Part shown: positions 61,430-64,000 of the stretch, in pieces
Layout: every line of letters starts with the position of its first letter
Numbering within the stretch: position 1 is the first letter of the stretch
Position numbers and translations under genes: made by a program
The notes under the pieces: model-generated
What the model saw: only the letters and a program-made list of their open reading frames with translations
Databases searched by the model: none
Told to the model about the DNA's origin: nothing
Source: SYIM01 sp964581825
GTDB taxonomy: Bacteria; Pseudomonadota; Gammaproteobacteria; Burkholderiales; Burkholderiaceae_E
Length of the DNA: 64,000 nt
Reading direction: 5' to 3'
Assembly (NCBI GenBank): GCA_964581825.1
Contig: CAZORB010000004.1
Span: 1-64,000 of the forward strand

Positions 61430-62512
61430 TCAGGCGTGGCGAGCTTCGAATTCGCGCATGTAGTCTGTGAGCGCTTTCACACCTTCAAGGGGCATTGCGT
61501 TGTAGATGGACGCACGCATGCCGCCTGCGGTTCGATGGCCTTTCAGCTGCTGCATGCCAACCGCTTCGGCACCTTTCAGGAACGCTTCGTCGAGTTCAGG
61601 CCGGGCGAGCTGAAACGGCACATTCATTCGTGATCGCGCGGCAGGATCGATTTGATTGCGATACAAACCGCTGGCATCGATACAGTCGTACAGCAGTTTC
61701 GCCTTGGCGATGTTGCGCTGTTCAATGGCCGTGACGCCACCCTGTCGCTTGAGCCACTGAAACACAAGCCCCGCCACATAGATGCTGAAGGTGGAAGGCG
61801 TATTAATCATGGAATCGGCATCTGCCTGCGCCTTCAGGTCGAGCAGCGCCGGCGTGCCGGGTAACGCATGCCCCAGCAGATCTTCTCGGATGATCACAAT
61901 GGTGAGTCCGGCTGGGCCGATATTTTTTTGCGCACCGGCGTAAATCAGGCCGTAGCGCGACACATCAATTGGGCGCGACAGAATCGTGGACGACATGTCC
62001 GCCACGAGCGGCACCTTGCCGCTATCAGGGGTTGTGTGAAATTCGACGCCACCGATCGTTTCATTGGAACAGATGTGCAGGTAGCCCGCGTCAGTGGAAC
62101 GCTGCCAACTGCTTGGCGACGGAATGCTGCGAAATCCATTGGCCTCGTCGCTCGCGGCTTCATGTGCCTTACCGTAACGGCGGGCTTCGCGGATCGCTTT
62201 ACGAGACCATTCGCCGGTAGTGATGTAATCGGCTGACCCGGTGAGCCCCATGAGATTCATCGGAACAATGGTGAACTGCAGCGTGGCCCCGCCCTGCAGA
62301 AACAGCACCCGATAATGATCGGGAATACCCATCAGTTCGCGCAGGTCGTGCTGAGCCTGCGCATGAATGCGCATGTAGTGCTCACCGCGATGGCTCATCT
62401 CCATGACCGACATGCCGCTGCCGGACCAGTCGAGCATGTCGGAGGCCACCTGCTGCAGCACTTCTTCCGGCAGCATGGCTGGACCGGAGCTGAAATTGAG
62501 TGCGCGCGTCAT
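61430..62512 (-). CDS. serC: SerC, phosphoserine aminotransferase
   Basis: 360-residue PLP enzyme. It has LNFSSGPAMLPEEVLQQ, MSVMEMSHRGEHYM, LFLQGGATLQFTIVPMNLM, DMSSTILSRPIDVSRYGLIYAGAQKNIGPAG (PLP lysine in AQKN) and GGMRASIYNAMPLEGVKALTDYM. It makes phosphoserine from 3-phosphohydroxypyruvate and acts in pyridoxine synthesis. It overlaps the thioesterase gene upstream by four bases. Confidence 0.98.
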   Translation of the reverse strand: MTRALNFSSGPAMLPEEVLQQVASDMLDWSGSGMSVMEMSHRGEHYMRIHAQAQHDLRELMGIPDHYRVLFLQGGATLQFTIVPMNLMGLTGSADYITTGEWSRKAIREARRYGKAHEAASDEANGFRSIPSPSSWQRSTDAGYLHICSNETIGGVEFHTTPDSGKVPLVADMSSTILSRPIDVSRYGLIYAGAQKNIGPAGLTIVIIREDLLGHALPGTPALLDLKAQADADSMINTPSTFSIYVAGLVFQWLKRQGGVTAIEQRNIAKAKLLYDCIDASGLYRNQIDPAARSRMNVPFQLARPELDEAFLKGAEAVGMQQLKGHRTAGGMRASIYNAMPLEGVKALTDYMREFEARHA

Positions 62513-62961
62513 TCAGTGGATTCCTTCTCATGCACCAGCGGAACAATGAGCCCGGTAGAGGTGGCGGTGGCCAGCAGGTCGGATCCGGTCCGATCGAACA
62601 GACTGCCCTCGAGGAACACGACGCGTCGGCCTCGCTTGAGTACGCGACCTTCAGCGATCACTTCGCCCTGCGGCACGCTCTTGATGAACGACACCTTGAG
62701 TTCGAGGGTGGCAATGTTGTTTTCAAACTGGGTGTCACGAATGGTGGCCTGAGCCATGGATGCATCGAGCCAGGCGGTGACAAAACCACCCTGAGCGATG
62801 GTGCCGTTTGAGTGGCAGAACTCTGGACGGACTTCGAACACCGCGCGCAGGATGCGCGACGCTGGATCCCAGGCGGCAAGCCGTTTCCAGCCGATCGCCC
62901 GGCTGAGATCACGCTTGGACCAGCGGCGATCGAACTCATCAAAGTAAACAGGTTCGGACAT
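62509..62961 (-). CDS. PaaI-type hot-dog thioesterase
   Basis: 150 residues from the ATG at 62961; the frame is open a little further upstream. Hot-dog fold with PEFCHSNGTIAQGGFVTAWLDASMAQA (the helix bearing the HxGxxxGG-like motif) and LELKVSFIKSVPQGEVIAEGRVLKRGRRVVFLEG. Probably hydrolyses acyl-CoA thioesters; substrate not evident. It overlaps serC by four bases. Confidence 0.9.
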   Translation of the reverse strand: MSEPVYFDEFDRRWSKRDLSRAIGWKRLAAWDPASRILRAVFEVRPEFCHSNGTIAQGGFVTAWLDASMAQATIRDTQFENNIATLELKVSFIKSVPQGEVIAEGRVLKRGRRVVFLEGSLFDRTGSDLLATATSTGLIVPLVHEKESTE

Positions 62962-63009
62962 TGGACTGTGGGCGTGAGTACAGGGTGCGGGAAACCCGGG
63001 ATCGTACCG

Positions 63010-63045
63010 AAAAAAATCCCCGCGGACTTCCGTCACGCGGGGATT
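63010..63045 (-). terminator. rho-independent terminator of groEL
   Basis: On the minus strand AATCCCCGCG pairs with CGCGGGGATT around an 11-base loop and is followed by a run of T (63010-63016 on the plus strand are A). A further hairpin (GGGCGCTGC with GCAGCGCCC, 63056-63087) lies between it and the groEL stop. Confidence 0.92.
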
Positions 63046-63101
63046 GCACGGCTTCGGGCGCTGCGGATAAACCGCACTGCAGCGCCCGCGAGCGCATGGA
63101 A

Positions 63102-64000
63102 TTACATATCCATGCCGCCCATGCCGCCCATTCCACCCATGCCGCCGGGCATACCACCCGCAGCCGGCTTGTCTTCCGGCTGCTCGGCGACCATTGCGTC
63201 GGTGGTGAGCATCAGGCTGGCAACCGAAGCAGCGTTCTGCAGCGCGGTACGGGTGACCTTGGTCGGGTCAACCACGCCCATCTCGAGCATATCGCCGTAG
63301 GTGCCGTTGGCTGCGTTGTAGCCGTGGTTGCCTTTGCTCTTGAGAACTTCGGCCACCACCACGCTGGCTTCTTCGCCGCAGTTGTTCACGATCTGACGCA
63401 GCGGCTCTTCCACCGCACGCATCACGATCTGAACGCCGGCGTTCTGGTCGGCGTTGTCGCCCTTCACCTGAACGGCGGCGCGAGCACGCAGCAGCGCCAC
63501 GCCGCCGCCCGCCACGATGCCCTCTTCAACGGCGGCACGCGTGGCGTGCAGCGCGTCTTCTACGCGGGCCTTCTTCTCTTTCATCTCGACTTCGGTCGCG
63601 GCACCGACGCGGATGACCGCAACGCCACCGGCGAGCTTGGCAACACGCTCCTGGAGCTTTTCGCGGTCGTAGTCGCTGGTCGCTTCGTCGATCTGCGAGC
63701 GGATTGCCTTGACACGGGCCTCGATCAGCTTGGACTCACCAGCGCCATCGATGATGGTGGTGTTTTCCTTACCCACTTCGACGCGCTTGGCGCGGCCGAG
63801 GTCGGCCAGCGTGGCCTTGTCGAGCGACATGCCAGTTTCTTCGGCGATCACGACACCGCCAGTCAGGATGGCCATATCTTCGAGCATCGCCTTGCGACGG
63901 TCGCCGAAGCCGGGGGCCTTGACTGCAACGGTTTTCAGAATGCCGCGGATGTTGTTCACAACCAGAGTGGCCAGCGCTTCGCCTTCGACTTCCTCGGCGA
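63102..64000 (-). CDS. groEL: GroEL chaperonin, 3' part (gene continues beyond the window)
   Basis: The last 298 codons or so of GroEL. It reads EEVEGEALATLVVNNIRGILKTVAVKAPGFGDRRKAMLEDMAILTGG in the apical/intermediate domains, later IVAGGGVALLRAR and LTTDAMVAEQPEDKPA, and ends in the Gly/Met repeat tail GGMGGMGGMGGMDM. The 5' end and any groES lie beyond position 64000. Barrel-forming ATP-dependent folding machine. Confidence 0.98.
   Translation of the reverse strand, partial: AEEVEGEALATLVVNNIRGILKTVAVKAPGFGDRRKAMLEDMAILTGGVVIAEETGMSLDKATLADLGRAKRVEVGKENTTIIDGAGESKLIEARVKAIRSQIDEATSDYDREKLQERVAKLAGGVAVIRVGAATEVEMKEKKARVEDALHATRAAVEEGIVAGGGVALLRARAAVQVKGDNADQNAGVQIVMRAVEEPLRQIVNNCGEEASVVVAEVLKSKGNHGYNAANGTYGDMLEMGVVDPTKVTRTALQNAASVASLMLTTDAMVAEQPEDKPAAGGMPGGMGGMGGMGGMDM

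Overview
The window is a high-GC bacterial chromosome segment of betaproteobacterial, very probably Burkholderiales, type. The gene order supports this: dusB-fis-purH-ruvCAB followed by ybgC-tolQRAB-pal-cpoB; lptD-surA-rsmA; glyQ-glyS-plsC-YgjP-like protease-gloA; miaB-phoH-ybeY-corC-lnt; amgK-murU; and a Bug/TctC periplasmic binding protein. Three 100-N runs show that this is a scaffold. One of them is flanked by an exact 55-bp repeat and is probably a false gap inside an intact aldehyde dehydrogenase gene.

Layout. 1-3589: tRNA-Lys, a Bug-type solute-binding protein and an arylsulfatase. 3635-7581 (minus): a three-gene cassette with a CesT-like type III secretion chaperone, an unknown protein and a 939-residue protein ending in a PI4-kinase-II-like kinase domain, which looks like an orphan effector. 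7625-23102 (minus): Tol-Pal envelope genes, a rhomboid protease, RuvABC, PurH, Fis, DusB, a UbiH-like hydroxylase, aminopeptidase P and the MurU/AmgK cell-wall recycling pair. 23251-27699 (plus): LptD, SurA, RsmA. 27669-38114 (minus): glyoxalase, metallopeptidase, PlsC, GlyS/GlyQ, Lnt, CorC-like protein, YbeY, PhoH, MiaB. 38176-39093: an SDR dehydrogenase.

39118-48479 is the most unusual region. It holds (i) a lipoprotein of the GDA1/CD39 apyrase family whose conserved regions appear circularly permuted, with a small periplasmic partner; (ii) a sigma-54 activator with no sensory domain and with HAFTGA in place of GAFTGA; (iii) a -24/-12 promoter with an upstream dyad in front of a protein made almost wholly of 50 uninterrupted RTX nonapeptides; (iv) its type I secretion ABC transporter and membrane fusion protein, separated from the RTX gene by a strong hairpin; and (v) a fibronectin-III lipoprotein convergent with the operon. 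These look like a regulated cell-surface or secretion module.

48588-64000: aldehyde dehydrogenase, a YdjM-like membrane protein, tRNA-Met, acyl-CoA dehydrogenase, a TctDE-like two-component system behind pyrF, an EamA exporter, dienelactone hydrolase, a PaaK/CapK-like adenylating enzyme, an orphan phosphoribosyltransferase, a transglutaminase-like protein, serC, a PaaI-type thioesterase and the 3' part of groEL. No stretch over 300 bases lacks a gene. No CRISPR array, insertion sequence or rRNA was seen.
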